Below, piece by piece: positions 19,346-28,320 of a stretch of DNA of 64,000 nucleotides. Source of the stretch: Mergibacter septicus (lineage in GTDB: Bacteria; Pseudomonadota; Gammaproteobacteria; Enterobacterales; Pasteurellaceae). How positions within the stretch are numbered: position 1 is the first letter of the stretch; every line of letters begins with the position of its first letter. Position numbers and translations under genes: made by a program. Location of the stretch: the NCBI RefSeq assembly GCF_003265225.1, contig NZ_CP022013.1, positions 591,001 to 655,000 on the forward strand, given 5' to 3'. The notes under the pieces are model-generated. The model was not told the DNA's origin. It worked only from the letters and a program-made list of their open reading frames with translations, and made no database searches.

Positions 19346-19454
19346 TTAATAAAAAAAGGAAGATCAAAACCCCAAAACGTTCAAAAAAAGCAACCAGATC
19401 TTTTTTTCCATTTTCATCAATAATACTAAGATTTTTTAACATATTCTCAAACAT
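18426..19454 (-). CDS. iatP: Sugar (probably myo-inositol) ABC transporter permease
   Basis: 342-residue inner-membrane permease of the RbsC family. It has LTAGIDLSVGS, AVGGNPEAARLAGV, the coupling-helix loop, and GGTSLMGGYGRVTGT near the C-terminus, with about ten hydrophobic segments. Third gene of a binding protein-ATPase-permease operon. The neighbouring iol genes suggest myo-inositol; ribose or another sugar remains possible because this family is not substrate-diagnostic. Partial, broken copies of it lie at 14350-14738. Confidence 0.75.
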   Translation of the reverse strand: MFENMLKNLSIIDENGKKDLVAFFERFGVLIFLFLLIIFFQLQNSAFLSERNIFNILTEVSIFGIMAVGMTFVILTAGIDLSVGSILAVCAIFAAHIIKGSNTVTVEVGAWHGYSWLIGIVVCLAMGTAIGWLNGLGITKLKLPPFIITLGGMTIWRGLTLVINDGAPIAGFDSGYRWWGRGDLFSIPVPVIIFAIVAILGYIALHKTRWGRYVYAVGGNPEAARLAGVNINRTLISVYVVMGALAGLAGFILSARLGSAESVAGVGFELRVIASVVIGGTSLMGGYGRVTGTIFGAIIMGVLINGLVLMDVSAYYQQIIIGLVIILAVSFDTYAKNRRGAI

Positions 19455-19464
19455 AAACGATTCC

Positions 19465-21015
19465 TTATATTGAGCTTAATTCATGGCGATTGACGCCTAT
19501 AGCCATCATCGACATTAATTTTTCTTCAGTAGCATCATCACCGTGTATTTCTCCAGTAATTCGTCCTTCAGAAAGGGTGATAATGCGGTCAGAAATTGCC
19601 ATAATCTCAGGTAGATCAGATGAGATAACCAAAATAGCAACCCCTTTTTTTGCCATATCAAAAAGAACTTGATGTACTTCAGACTTTGCCCCTACATCAA
19701 TGCCACGAGTAGGTTCATCAACAATAAGTACTTTGGGATTCAGTGACATACATCGGGCAAGAATAATTTTTTGTTGATTACCACCCGATAATTTTCGTGC
19801 TTCTAAAGTAGTGCTTGCCATTTTTATTTTTAACGCATCACGATAGGCTTCAATTAAGTCCGTTTCTCGATTTTCATTGACGAACCAACGCAAGCTCAGT
19901 AAATTTTTCAGATTAGAGAGCGTCATATTAGTACGGATTGGCAAGCCTAAGACTAATCCTTCTTTTTTGCGATCTTCAGGTACTAAAGCAATGCCTTGGT
20001 CTAGTGCATCAAGTGGTGATTTAGCATGGTATCTTTGACCATTGAGTATGATCTCACCTTTTTGATAAGGATCTGCTCCAAATAAGCAACGTGCGATTTC
20101 TGTTCTTCCTGCACCGACTAAACCTGCAATTCCAAGAACTTCACCTTGATGAAGATCAAAATTAATATCATAAAGGGCAATGCCATGCGGATCTAATTCG
20201 GGTTTGTCTTTACATAAATTGCGAACAGAGAGGACAACAGGTGCATTTTCGTGGTGAGTCTCTGTGGCAGGACGGCGTGTAAAAGCAACATTTCTTCCCA
20301 CCATCATTCTAATAATTTGATCTACTGTTGTTTCTGCTACTAGACCTTTTCCAGCAAATGTTCCATCTTGGAATACCGTAAAACGGTCACAAAGTGCAAA
20401 AACTTCATTTAAGCGGTGAGTAACATAAATAACACTTACGCCTCTCTGTTTTAAATCTCGTACAATTTGATGCAATGTTTCTACTTCTTTATCACTTAGT
20501 GCAGCAGAGGGTTCATCCATAATGATTAATTTAGCATTGAGCGTTAATGCTCGAGCAATTTCAACCATTTGTTGTTGTGCAACACTTAACCGTGAAACTT
20601 GAGTATTGGGAGAAATATTGAGTTTGAGATTGTTTAAAACTAATTGGGCTTCTTGTTCTAATACTTTTTTATCAACAAAACCGTGTTTAACAGGTTCTCT
20701 GCCTAAGAAAAAATTCTCAGCAACAGTCATATTAGGTAGGAGATTAAATTCTTGGTAAATAGTCACAATACCTTGTAGTTGTCGTTGATAAGGAGAATCA
20801 TTTGTTGAAAGCTCTTTTCCTTGGAAGATAATTTGACCACTTGTTTGAGGTTGTGCACCAGATAATGCTTTTAATAAGGTTGATTTTCCTGCCCCATTTT
20901 CACCTAAAAGTGCATGAACTTCACCTTGGTTTATTTCAAGATGTACACCTTTTAGTGCCATTACGCCTGAGAAACTTTTCGTTAAATTTTTAACTAATAA
21001 TAAGGGATTAGACAT
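19465..21015 (-). CDS. iatA: Sugar (probably myo-inositol) ABC transporter ATPase
   Basis: 516-residue double ATPase of the RbsA/MglA type. First cassette: Walker A GENGAGKST, signature LSVAQQQMVEIARAL, Walker B LIIMDEPSAALS. Second cassette: degenerate GLVGAGRTE in place of Walker A, then LSGGNQQKIILARC and VLIVDEPTRGIDVGAKSE, as is normal for this family. Ten bases upstream of the permease; energises uptake at the inner membrane. Confidence 0.78.
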   Translation of the reverse strand: MSNPLLLVKNLTKSFSGVMALKGVHLEINQGEVHALLGENGAGKSTLLKALSGAQPQTSGQIIFQGKELSTNDSPYQRQLQGIVTIYQEFNLLPNMTVAENFFLGREPVKHGFVDKKVLEQEAQLVLNNLKLNISPNTQVSRLSVAQQQMVEIARALTLNAKLIIMDEPSAALSDKEVETLHQIVRDLKQRGVSVIYVTHRLNEVFALCDRFTVFQDGTFAGKGLVAETTVDQIIRMMVGRNVAFTRRPATETHHENAPVVLSVRNLCKDKPELDPHGIALYDINFDLHQGEVLGIAGLVGAGRTEIARCLFGADPYQKGEIILNGQRYHAKSPLDALDQGIALVPEDRKKEGLVLGLPIRTNMTLSNLKNLLSLRWFVNENRETDLIEAYRDALKIKMASTTLEARKLSGGNQQKIILARCMSLNPKVLIVDEPTRGIDVGAKSEVHQVLFDMAKKGVAILVISSDLPEIMAISDRIITLSEGRITGEIHGDDATEEKLMSMMAIGVNRHELSSI

Positions 21016-21071
21016 ACTGACCTCACAAGATTGGTCTTTATCTCATTGGAGATAAAGACCTTTATTTATTA

Positions 21072-22007
21072 TTACTGAACTTCGCTGATACGTTCGGCTT
21101 GAGATAGATTACTTTTAGTAATAACAATAGGAGCAAAATCTAATCCTGTAATTTTTATACCATTACGAATTTTGGCAGTAACTTGTTCTAATGCTGTTCT
21201 AACCGCATAACCCGGGCGTTGATCAGCTGTTGCGTATAGCCAGCCGTCTTTGATTCGTGCTAATGATTCAGGCGAAGCATCAAAACCTGTGACTATAATT
21301 TGCCCAGGTTTATAACCTAAAGAGGTAAGTGCTTCGATTGCCCCTAAAGCCATATCATCATTTGCAGCAACTATAACTTCAGGTTTAACTTTTAAAGTAG
21401 GTAGAGTACTTTCAATAATGCGTAAACCTTCGGAGCGAAGCCAATTCCCGGTTTGGTCAATGATAATCTCATATTGGCTACCACCTGCTTTAAAACCATC
21501 TCTAATGCCACGAGTACGTTCAATATTCGAACTTGAGCCAGGTTGTCCCGTCAACAAAATAATTTTAGCTCCTTGTGGGAATTTCGCTTTCACTGCATTA
21601 GCGATTTCCTCGCCCCCTTTATAATTATTTGCACCAAAATGTGGTACAGGTTGGCTTACTTGGACTTTACGATCTATGGTTACTACAGGGATTTTCTCAG
21701 CAATAACATCTTCAACGGCACTAGCAATAGCATTAACATCGTTTGGAGCGACAATCATTCCTTTTGCTCCTCGGATAATTGAATTTTCTAGATCTGAAAC
21801 TTGTTTAGTGGAGTTAGTTTGACCATCTAATACTTGTAAATTAATGTTAAGATCTTTTGCTGCACTTTGTGCCGATTTAGAGAGTTGTACTTCAAAAGGG
21901 CTGGAAAGGTTAGGTAGACTAAAAATAACGAGTTCATTTTTAGCATAGACATTGCAAGCTAAACCTAAAGTTAATAGTGAAAGTGCAAACTTGTTAATTT
22001 TTTTCAT
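21072..22007 (-). CDS. ibpA: Periplasmic sugar-binding protein (probably myo-inositol)
   Basis: About 311 residues from the ATG at 22005-22007; AGGTGG lies upstream at the right spacing, whereas a GTG three codons earlier overlaps it. A signal peptide (MKKINKFALSLLTLGLACNVYA) is followed by a type I periplasmic-binding fold of the ribose/inositol group: DGQTNSTKQVSDLEN, GAKGMIVAPNDV, PVVTIDRKV, ANDDMALGAIEAL and TGFDASPE. First gene of the transporter operon. The substrate is inferred from the iol neighbours. Confidence 0.75.
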   Translation of the reverse strand: MKKINKFALSLLTLGLACNVYAKNELVIFSLPNLSSPFEVQLSKSAQSAAKDLNINLQVLDGQTNSTKQVSDLENSIIRGAKGMIVAPNDVNAIASAVEDVIAEKIPVVTIDRKVQVSQPVPHFGANNYKGGEEIANAVKAKFPQGAKIILLTGQPGSSSNIERTRGIRDGFKAGGSQYEIIIDQTGNWLRSEGLRIIESTLPTLKVKPEVIVAANDDMALGAIEALTSLGYKPGQIIVTGFDASPESLARIKDGWLYATADQRPGYAVRTALEQVTAKIRNGIKITGLDFAPIVITKSNLSQAERISEVQ

Positions 22008-22358
22008 ATATTCCACCTATGATGCTGAATAAGTTGATGATTAGAATTTACATCAGCAGATACTGCATTTTGATGTGTCATTAATTAGAAATTGTATAAT
22101 ATGAATTATTTTATAGAATAAAATAATCATTAATTTATATTTATAAAATATTTATTTCATATTATATGAAAAGAATAACAAGATTTGTGTTACTGTCAAT
22201 TTAGATTGCAATATTTATTTCATTTTTGTTAACCAGATCGCATAAAATGATTAGTTTTACAGAGAAAAGTAAAAAAACGAGCAAAAATAATTTACTCGTT
22301 TTGATGCCATAATTAGTTGTATTTAATGTGAAAAATTTAATTTTGTAATCGGTTTATA
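22008..22358. promoter_or_regulatory. Control region of the inositol ABC operon
   Basis: 351 bp without a gene. It holds a perfect dyad TTTCATAT-T-ATATGAAA (22155-22171) and the 16-mer TTTATTTCATTTTTGT (22214-22229), which recurs exactly at 25216-25231 between iolA and iolB. These are candidate operators for a shared regulator. The iolG-like terminator lies at the right end. Confidence 0.5.
22271..22302 (-). terminator. Terminator after the Gfo/Idh dehydrogenase gene
   Basis: AAAACGAG / CTCGTTTT stem (22274-22281 with 22295-22302); on the minus strand it is followed by a run of seven T's. It ends the leftward iolA-dehydrogenase transcript. Confidence 0.75.
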
Positions 22359-23510
22359 TTAAGAAATAAATTTTTCTTCAAATTGTTTTATATCAATCCA
22401 ACATCTTTGTTTAGCTGATTCGGCAATCGCTTCTAAGATCAGTGACACTTTATAACCTTCAAGAAAATCAGGGTATAACGGTTGATTATCAAGAATACCA
22501 CAGACTAGATCTCGAATTTCTACCGTTTTTTGATCGTTGAAACCAATGCCATGCCCAGCACTGATACAAAAAGCTTGATAATCAGGGTGAGTTGGTCCAG
22601 TTAGAATAGTTTTAAACCCTTGTCGAGAAGGATTTTGATCGTGCAAATAGAGTTTTAATTCAGCCATTCTCTCTTGCGTAAAACTAATCGCCCCTTTTGT
22701 TCCTGTAATGACATAGGTGAGTCCCATTTTGCGACCACAAGCAATCCGAGAAGTTTCAATTGTTCCCATTGCGCCATTTTTAAAACGGAGTAGTGCAGAA
22801 GCTTGATCTTCATTTTCGACGGGAATTAAATGCGTTAAATTGGTTGGATCTGGGCGTTGGGTAATTAGCGTTTGCATATCACCACTTACACTAATGATAT
22901 CTTCACCAACAAGATATTGTGCCATATTAATAATATGCGCTCCGAGATCACCGAGTGTTCCTAGCCCTGCTGTGGCTGTTAGACAATGCCAGTCAATGGG
23001 GGTATTAGGGTTAGCTAAATAGTCTTCATTGTGTGTGCCATAAAAATGGATAATCTCTCCTATTTCACCATTTTGGATAATCTGACGAGCTAATTGAGTG
23101 GTCGGATTTTTACTATAATTAAACCCAACAAGGGTTTTTACCCCATATTGTTGAGCTAATTGAGCCATTATTTTTGTATCTTTTGCCGTTAAGGCTAAAG
23201 GTTTTTCCGAATAGACGTGTTTGCCTTGTTTAATTGCGGCAATCGCAATGTCTTTATGTAAGAAATTTGGTGTACAGATATCTATCACATTGATATCAGG
23301 ATCGGATACGATTTCACGCCAATCTCCGGTAGAGCGTTTAAAACCAAACTCTTTAGCTCGTTGAGCAGCTAATTCAGGTGTAATTTCGGCAAGGAAGTCC
23401 AATTCAATTTTATTTTGTAAATTAAAGACTGTTGGGGCTTGAGCATAAGCAATGGCATGGCATCGACCGATATATCCTGTGCCAATTAATCCAACTTTTA
23501 GTGTTTGCAT
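22359..23510 (-). CDS. Gfo/Idh/MocA-family dehydrogenase, probably of inositol metabolism
   Basis: 383 residues. Rossmann motif VGLIGTGYIGRCHA at the N-terminus, the family's EKP motif in HVYSEKPLALTAKD (catalytic Lys), and a C-terminal alpha/beta domain with GTLGDLGAHIINMAQYLVG. It lies 65 bp downstream of iolA on the same strand. The family includes myo-inositol 2-dehydrogenase and several scyllo-inositol or other sugar dehydrogenases; the exact substrate cannot be set from sequence. Confidence 0.75.
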   Translation of the reverse strand: MQTLKVGLIGTGYIGRCHAIAYAQAPTVFNLQNKIELDFLAEITPELAAQRAKEFGFKRSTGDWREIVSDPDINVIDICTPNFLHKDIAIAAIKQGKHVYSEKPLALTAKDTKIMAQLAQQYGVKTLVGFNYSKNPTTQLARQIIQNGEIGEIIHFYGTHNEDYLANPNTPIDWHCLTATAGLGTLGDLGAHIINMAQYLVGEDIISVSGDMQTLITQRPDPTNLTHLIPVENEDQASALLRFKNGAMGTIETSRIACGRKMGLTYVITGTKGAISFTQERMAELKLYLHDQNPSRQGFKTILTGPTHPDYQAFCISAGHGIGFNDQKTVEIRDLVCGILDNQPLYPDFLEGYKVSLILEAIAESAKQRCWIDIKQFEEKFIS

Positions 23511-23575
23511 AATTAGTCCTAGTGTTTTTAATGATAAAAAGCTAGAACAATGAGATGTTCTAGCTGATTAGGAAA

Positions 23576-25087
23576 TTAAAGCGTTGGCATACTAAAAGCC
23601 GCACTTTCACGTAAATTATGATTTGTCCAACGAGAAGTAATGGTTTTCATTTTAGTGTAGAAACGCACACCATCTGGGCCATAAATGTTCAATGATCCAA
23701 AAATTGATGCTTTCCAACCACCAAAACAGTGGAATGCCATTGGAACAGGAATAGGTACGTTAATTCCCACCATACCAGCTTTAATATCGTGACTGTATTG
23801 TCGTGCGGCATCACCATCACTAGTAAAAATTGCACTACCATTACCATATTGATGAGCGTTAATTAAGTTTACAGCTTGCTGATAACTTTTAGTTCTAACA
23901 ACGCATAAGACAGGGCCAAAGATTTCATCTTGATAAATTTTCATTTCAGGGGTAACGTGATCAAAAAGGGTGCCACCAATAAAATACCCATTTGGGTAGC
24001 CATCTACTTGATAGTTTCGTCCGTCAACAACAAGTTTTGCCCCTTCGGCAACACCTGAATTGATATAGTCAGTTACCCTAGCTAAATGGTCTTTTGAAAT
24101 AAGTGGTCCCATATCATTTTCAGTTTGATCTTTAGATACAGTACCAGCACCAATTTTTAACGCTTGTATTTTTGGAATCAGCGTTTGAATGATTTTATCA
24201 GCCACTAGATCATCTGTTGTAACAGCAACCGATAATGCCATACAGCGTTCACCCGCTGCACCAAAAGCAGCACCTAATAGTGCATTTGCAGTTGTTTCAA
24301 TATCTGCATCAGGCATAATTAGAGCGTGATTTTTTGCACCACCTAACGCTTGAACACGTTTTCCATATGCCGAACCAACTTGATAGATATATTGTGCAAT
24401 AGGGGTTGAGCCTACAAAGCTGATTGCTTGAACACGAGGATCTTTTAGTAATACATCAACGGCTTCTTTATCACCTTGAATAACATTAAAGACCCCTTTA
24501 GGAAGACCCGCTTCAGTTAGAAGTTGAGCAAGGCGGAGAGAGAGGGACGGATCTTTTTCTGATGGTTTAAGTACGAAAGTATTACCACAAGCGAGGGCAA
24601 TAGGGAACATCCACATCGGTACCATTGCTGGAAAATTAAAAGGAGTGATACCAGCAACAACCCCTAGTGGTTGCATCAATGAATAACTATCAATACCTCG
24701 CCCAACATTTGCTGAATATTCACCTTTTAATAGGTGTGGGATACCCGTTGCAAACTCTACCACTTCTAAACCTCTGGTTAATTCACCGATTGAATCGGAA
24801 TAGGTTTTACCGTGTTCTTCTGTGATTAAACGAGCAAGTTGATCAAAGTGTTTTTCTAATAATTCTTTAAATTTAAATAAGATTCTAGCTCGGCGGAGAG
24901 GGGGCGTTTGAGACCAAGCAAGAAAAGCGGTTTCGGCGGCATTAATCGCACTTTCAACTTCATTGATTGTACTGAGTTTAACTTGTCTGATTTGTTCTCC
25001 AGTAGCAGGATTAAAAACTGGACTGATTCTATTACTTTGACTTTCAATCAGAGAACCATTAATAAAATTAGAAATAGTTTGTTGCAT
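23576..25087 (-). CDS. iolA: Methylmalonate-semialdehyde dehydrogenase (acylating), IolA/MmsA
   Basis: About 503 residues from the ATG at 25085-25087, preceded by GTGAGG; the longer open frame up to 25192 is not family-like. Aldehyde dehydrogenase fold with FNFPAMVPMWMFPIALACGNTFVLKPSE, SFVGSTPIAQYIY and the catalytic Cys in GAAGERCMALSVAV, all typical of MmsA/IolA. It converts malonate semialdehyde to acetyl-CoA and CO2 with CoA and NAD, the last step of inositol degradation. Divergent from iolB, cotranscribed with the dehydrogenase. Confidence 0.88.
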   Translation of the reverse strand: MQQTISNFINGSLIESQSNRISPVFNPATGEQIRQVKLSTINEVESAINAAETAFLAWSQTPPLRRARILFKFKELLEKHFDQLARLITEEHGKTYSDSIGELTRGLEVVEFATGIPHLLKGEYSANVGRGIDSYSLMQPLGVVAGITPFNFPAMVPMWMFPIALACGNTFVLKPSEKDPSLSLRLAQLLTEAGLPKGVFNVIQGDKEAVDVLLKDPRVQAISFVGSTPIAQYIYQVGSAYGKRVQALGGAKNHALIMPDADIETTANALLGAAFGAAGERCMALSVAVTTDDLVADKIIQTLIPKIQALKIGAGTVSKDQTENDMGPLISKDHLARVTDYINSGVAEGAKLVVDGRNYQVDGYPNGYFIGGTLFDHVTPEMKIYQDEIFGPVLCVVRTKSYQQAVNLINAHQYGNGSAIFTSDGDAARQYSHDIKAGMVGINVPIPVPMAFHCFGGWKASIFGSLNIYGPDGVRFYTKMKTITSRWTNHNLRESAAFSMPTL

Positions 25088-25205
25088 AGTAGCCTCACTA
25101 AGATAATGTAAGTGGGAAGGGAGAGATCCTATTTTAGGTTCTTTATAAGTTATACCGTTCAATACAATAAAACGATGAAATTTTTTTTTCAAATATAAAA
25201 TAGTT

Positions 25206-25231
25206 AAATGAAATTTTTATTTCATTTTTGT
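25206..25231. promoter_or_regulatory. Palindrome between divergent iolA and iolB
   Basis: Perfect dyad AAATGAAAT-TTTT-ATTTCATTT (25206-25227), overlapping the 16-mer TTTATTTCATTTTTGT that is repeated in the ABC operon control region at 22214. Likely binding site of an inositol regulator encoded elsewhere. Confidence 0.5.
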
Positions 25232-25336
25232 GATCTAGGTAGAAATTTGAGAAAGATTTTCTATTCTGAAGAGAGAGAGTTGCTTATACTTAACTCCAAA
25301 ATAAGTCTTTCTGAGATTGATTATGAGGAGCTTATA

Positions 25337-26158
25337 ATGAGTAAGTTATTACTAAAATCGACTAAAACAAAGAGTGGTTTTCGGCAACAAGTGATGGCTA
25401 AAAATGTTGGTTGGGAATATGTTGGTTTTCAACTTCTCGCTTTAGAAAAAGGTGAGCAATTTATTTTTGATACCACAACCAATGAAGCTTGTTTAGTGTT
25501 AGTTTCTGGTTATGCAAGTTTTACTGTTGATGGCGTGTCCTATGCAGGTTTAGGAAATCGTCAAACACCATTTGAGCGTATTCCACCTTATTCCTTGTAT
25601 GTGTCTTGTAACAAAATGGTTGATATTCGGGCAGAAAGCCCATTGGAATTAGCAATTTGCTTGGCACCAAGTCAAGGGAATTTTCCCGTCAGAGTAATTA
25701 CTCCTGCTGAAGTTGGAGTAGAAAGACGGGGATATGGGAATAATAAACGTTTAGTTCATAATATTTTACCTGAAACAGAACCAGCAGAGAGTTTATTAGT
25801 CGTCGAAGTATTTACAGATGAAGGGAATACCAGTTCTTTTCCAAGTCATAAACATGATCAGAAAAATAGTTTACATGAAACTTATTTAGAGGAGACCTAT
25901 TATCATCGTTTTAATCCCCCTCAAGGATTTTGTTTACAGCGAGTTTATACTGATGATCGTAGTTTAGATGAGTGTATGGCAGTTTATGATGGTGATGTGG
26001 TAGTTGTACCTAGAGGTTATCATCCTGTTGCCACTATCGCAGGTTATGATAACTATTATTTAAATGTTATGGCAGGTCCAGTAAGACAATGGCGTTTTAG
26101 CTGGGAGAAAGATCATCAATGGATTAATAGTGAAGATTACGCTAGAAAATTTAAATAA
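25337..26158 (+). CDS. iolB: 5-deoxy-glucuronate isomerase IolB
   Basis: About 273 residues from the ATG at 25337, matching IolB length; GAGGAG at 25325-25330 is its ribosome-binding site, and the longer frame from 25208 runs through the operator. Cupin-type protein with metal-binding FPSHKHDQ, YLEETYYHRFNPPQGFCLQRVYTDD and VPRGYHPV. Isomerises 5-deoxy-glucuronate to 2-deoxy-5-keto-gluconate in inositol breakdown. iolC, iolD and iolE are not in this window. Confidence 0.9.
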   Translation: MSKLLLKSTKTKSGFRQQVMAKNVGWEYVGFQLLALEKGEQFIFDTTTNEACLVLVSGYASFTVDGVSYAGLGNRQTPFERIPPYSLYVSCNKMVDIRAESPLELAICLAPSQGNFPVRVITPAEVGVERRGYGNNKRLVHNILPETEPAESLLVVEVFTDEGNTSSFPSHKHDQKNSLHETYLEETYYHRFNPPQGFCLQRVYTDDRSLDECMAVYDGDVVVVPRGYHPVATIAGYDNYYLNVMAGPVRQWRFSWEKDHQWINSEDYARKFK

Positions 26159-26189
26159 TTAGTTTTTGCTATTGTCAAAAATTATCTTG

Positions 26190-27125
26190 TTATAATAAGA
26201 GTAATAATTGATCGATTGCTTGGGATAAAAGTAAGCGATCATGGCGATAATTAATATCATCAGCATTCAGTTTTCTTGCAAGGACTTTGATATTTAAACT
26301 TGTTTCAATGACAGTATTAGGTTGAGTGACAATACCATCAATGATAGAACCGCCTAATTGACGATGAATCCAATTAATACGTTGAGTGAGAGATAGGAAA
26401 GCAGCAGGACTATGTTCTAATCCTAAATTATCAATAAAGATTTTTTTTGCCTTGCTTTCGAGTAAGGCCATTTTAATTTCATCTAATAATAGCGGTGGCA
26501 TAATACTTGTTAGAAAACTACCCGGACCAAATAAAATCACTTCGGCTTGCCTGATCGCATTTACCGCTTCTGTAGTTGCTGGGACTTGAGGAATTAAAGT
26601 TAAATTTTTAGGGGCGGTAGAAAGTTGATCAATGTTCACCTCACCGACAATTTTATTCCCTGAAGATAAAACAGCGGCTAAATGTACGGGGTGTTCAGAC
26701 ATCGGAATAATATATGGCTTAACTTGGAGTAATTCTCGGATCAGATTGACCGCTTCTAAAGGGCGGATCTTTATATTTTCTAATGCTTTAAGCATTAAGT
26801 TACCTAGGTTATGCCCAGCAAGTTCCCCTTCCCCTGTAAAACGATATTCAAATAAAGCGGATGCTGTACTAGGTTGGGTGATAATTTGATTTAAACAATT
26901 ACGTAAGTCTCCCCATGCAATCCCCCCTTGCTGGTCTCTAATTCTTCCAGTTGAGCCACCATTATCGGTGGTGGTAACAATTCCGGTTAAACGTTCTTGC
27001 ATAAAATTTAAGGCAGACATCACTCGCCCTAAACCATGACCACCACCAATAGCCACAATACGTTGTACTTGATTCAAGTAGCGAGTGTTATTGAATGTAG
27101 GTAGATGGGTAGGTATTGCGTTCAT
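26190..27125 (-). CDS. YvcK/CofD-like protein (gluconeogenesis/cell-shape factor family)
   Basis: 311 residues. N-terminal AIGGGHGLGRVMSAL, TTTDNGGSTGRIRDQ, WGDLRNCLNQ and GHNLGNLMLKAL are the conserved blocks of the YvcK/YbhK group. B. subtilis YvcK binds UDP-sugars and affects growth on gluconeogenic carbon sources; the bacterial group shares the fold of CofD but is not the F420 enzyme. Converges on iolB and diverges from the LysO-like gene. Confidence 0.8.
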   Translation of the reverse strand: MNAIPTHLPTFNNTRYLNQVQRIVAIGGGHGLGRVMSALNFMQERLTGIVTTTDNGGSTGRIRDQQGGIAWGDLRNCLNQIITQPSTASALFEYRFTGEGELAGHNLGNLMLKALENIKIRPLEAVNLIRELLQVKPYIIPMSEHPVHLAAVLSSGNKIVGEVNIDQLSTAPKNLTLIPQVPATTEAVNAIRQAEVILFGPGSFLTSIMPPLLLDEIKMALLESKAKKIFIDNLGLEHSPAAFLSLTQRINWIHRQLGGSIIDGIVTQPNTVIETSLNIKVLARKLNADDINYRHDRLLLSQAIDQLLLLL

Positions 27126-27290
27126 AAGTAATCCTTTTGTTAATTGCCATATAGTCTAACATTTTTTCGTTATTTTTTACATTTTAAAGGTATTCTTCTA
27201 GCTAAAAGCTTGTTTTTTCAGCTAAAATGGCAAATTCTATAATAGTTAGGTAACTTTATCTCAGGATAAGATGTAGCGATTGGGGGCAAG

Positions 27291-28202
27291 ATGTTGGAAA
27301 GTTTAATGATCGTGTTATTACCATTATTTTTAGGATATACGATTAAAATACGCCGATTAGATTGGGTGAAAAAAATTAATCAAGGTATTACTAGCTTGAT
27401 GTTTTTTATTTTATTTTTGATAGGAATTTCATTAGGTCAACTTGATGATTTTCTTCAACAATTACCTGTGATTGGCTTTACAGCTTGTCTCTTTGCTAGT
27501 GCAATTTTGATATGTAATCTGATCGTTTTATTTTTTTATGATAGAGCTTTCCCTCATACAGTAGTTGTACGTAAAGTTGAAATACCATCAAGGGCAGCAT
27601 TATTTATTGAGTCGTTAAAATTTCCATTGGTGATTTTTATTGGCTTTATTTGTGGTGTGATAACTAAAACATGGTTAATTTTACCTCACGCATTGAGTAC
27701 TTATGTTTTAGTATTGTTAGTTTTTTTAGTTGGAATACAGTTACGTAATAATGGGATTACATTACGTCAGGTATTTTTTCATCGTAGAGGCATTATTATT
27801 GCATTACTTGTTACTGTCAGTTCTTTGATTGGGGGGATTATTGCAGCATTATTCACTGATATGCCGATTGTACAAGGACTTGCTTTAGCATCAGGAATGG
27901 GGTGGTATTCGCTTTCGAGTGTTTTAATTAATGATGCTTGGGGAGCTGTATTTGGTAGTATCGCTTTTTTTAATGATCTGCTGCGTGAAATGGCTAGTTT
28001 TCTCTTAATTCCATTGTTGATCCATCGTTTTCGTTCAATTGGTGTTGGTATTTCAGGGGCGGCAGCATTAGATTGTACATTACCGATCATTCAACGTAGT
28101 GGTGGTATTGAGGTTGTCCCTTTAGCGATTAGTTTTGGTTTCGTGCTTAATTTAATTGTACCGATTTTTTTAGTATTGTTTACCAGTATTCCAATTAACT
28201 AA
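27291..28202 (+). CDS. lysO: LysO-family L-lysine exporter
   Basis: 303-residue membrane protein with about eight hydrophobic segments. LLPLFLGYTIKI near the start, FLIGISLGQLDDF, GLALASGMGWYSLSSVLI and DLLREMASFLLIP match the LysO (YbjE) family, which exports L-lysine and its analogues. No lysine riboswitch is seen in the 165-bp upstream region. Monocistronic as far as can be seen. Confidence 0.82.
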   Translation: MLESLMIVLLPLFLGYTIKIRRLDWVKKINQGITSLMFFILFLIGISLGQLDDFLQQLPVIGFTACLFASAILICNLIVLFFYDRAFPHTVVVRKVEIPSRAALFIESLKFPLVIFIGFICGVITKTWLILPHALSTYVLVLLVFLVGIQLRNNGITLRQVFFHRRGIIIALLVTVSSLIGGIIAALFTDMPIVQGLALASGMGWYSLSSVLINDAWGAVFGSIAFFNDLLREMASFLLIPLLIHRFRSIGVGISGAAALDCTLPIIQRSGGIEVVPLAISFGFVLNLIVPIFLVLFTSIPIN

Positions 28203-28320
28203 TATCACGATAAAATTAAATTGCCATAAAAAATCCTATTTTGCAGTATAATAGATGCAATTAAAGAGTAATGAGTTAGTGAACCTAAATTTTGTATAGA
28301 GATCAAAATAAGGACTGAGA

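Noticed and set aside
25088-25336. Long N-terminal extensions of IolA and IolB
   Set aside because: The frames run into the shared control region; the downstream ATGs have good ribosome-binding sites and give family length.
27126-27290. Lysine riboswitch before the LysO-like gene
   Set aside because: Only 165 bp and no conserved lysine-riboswitch core seen.
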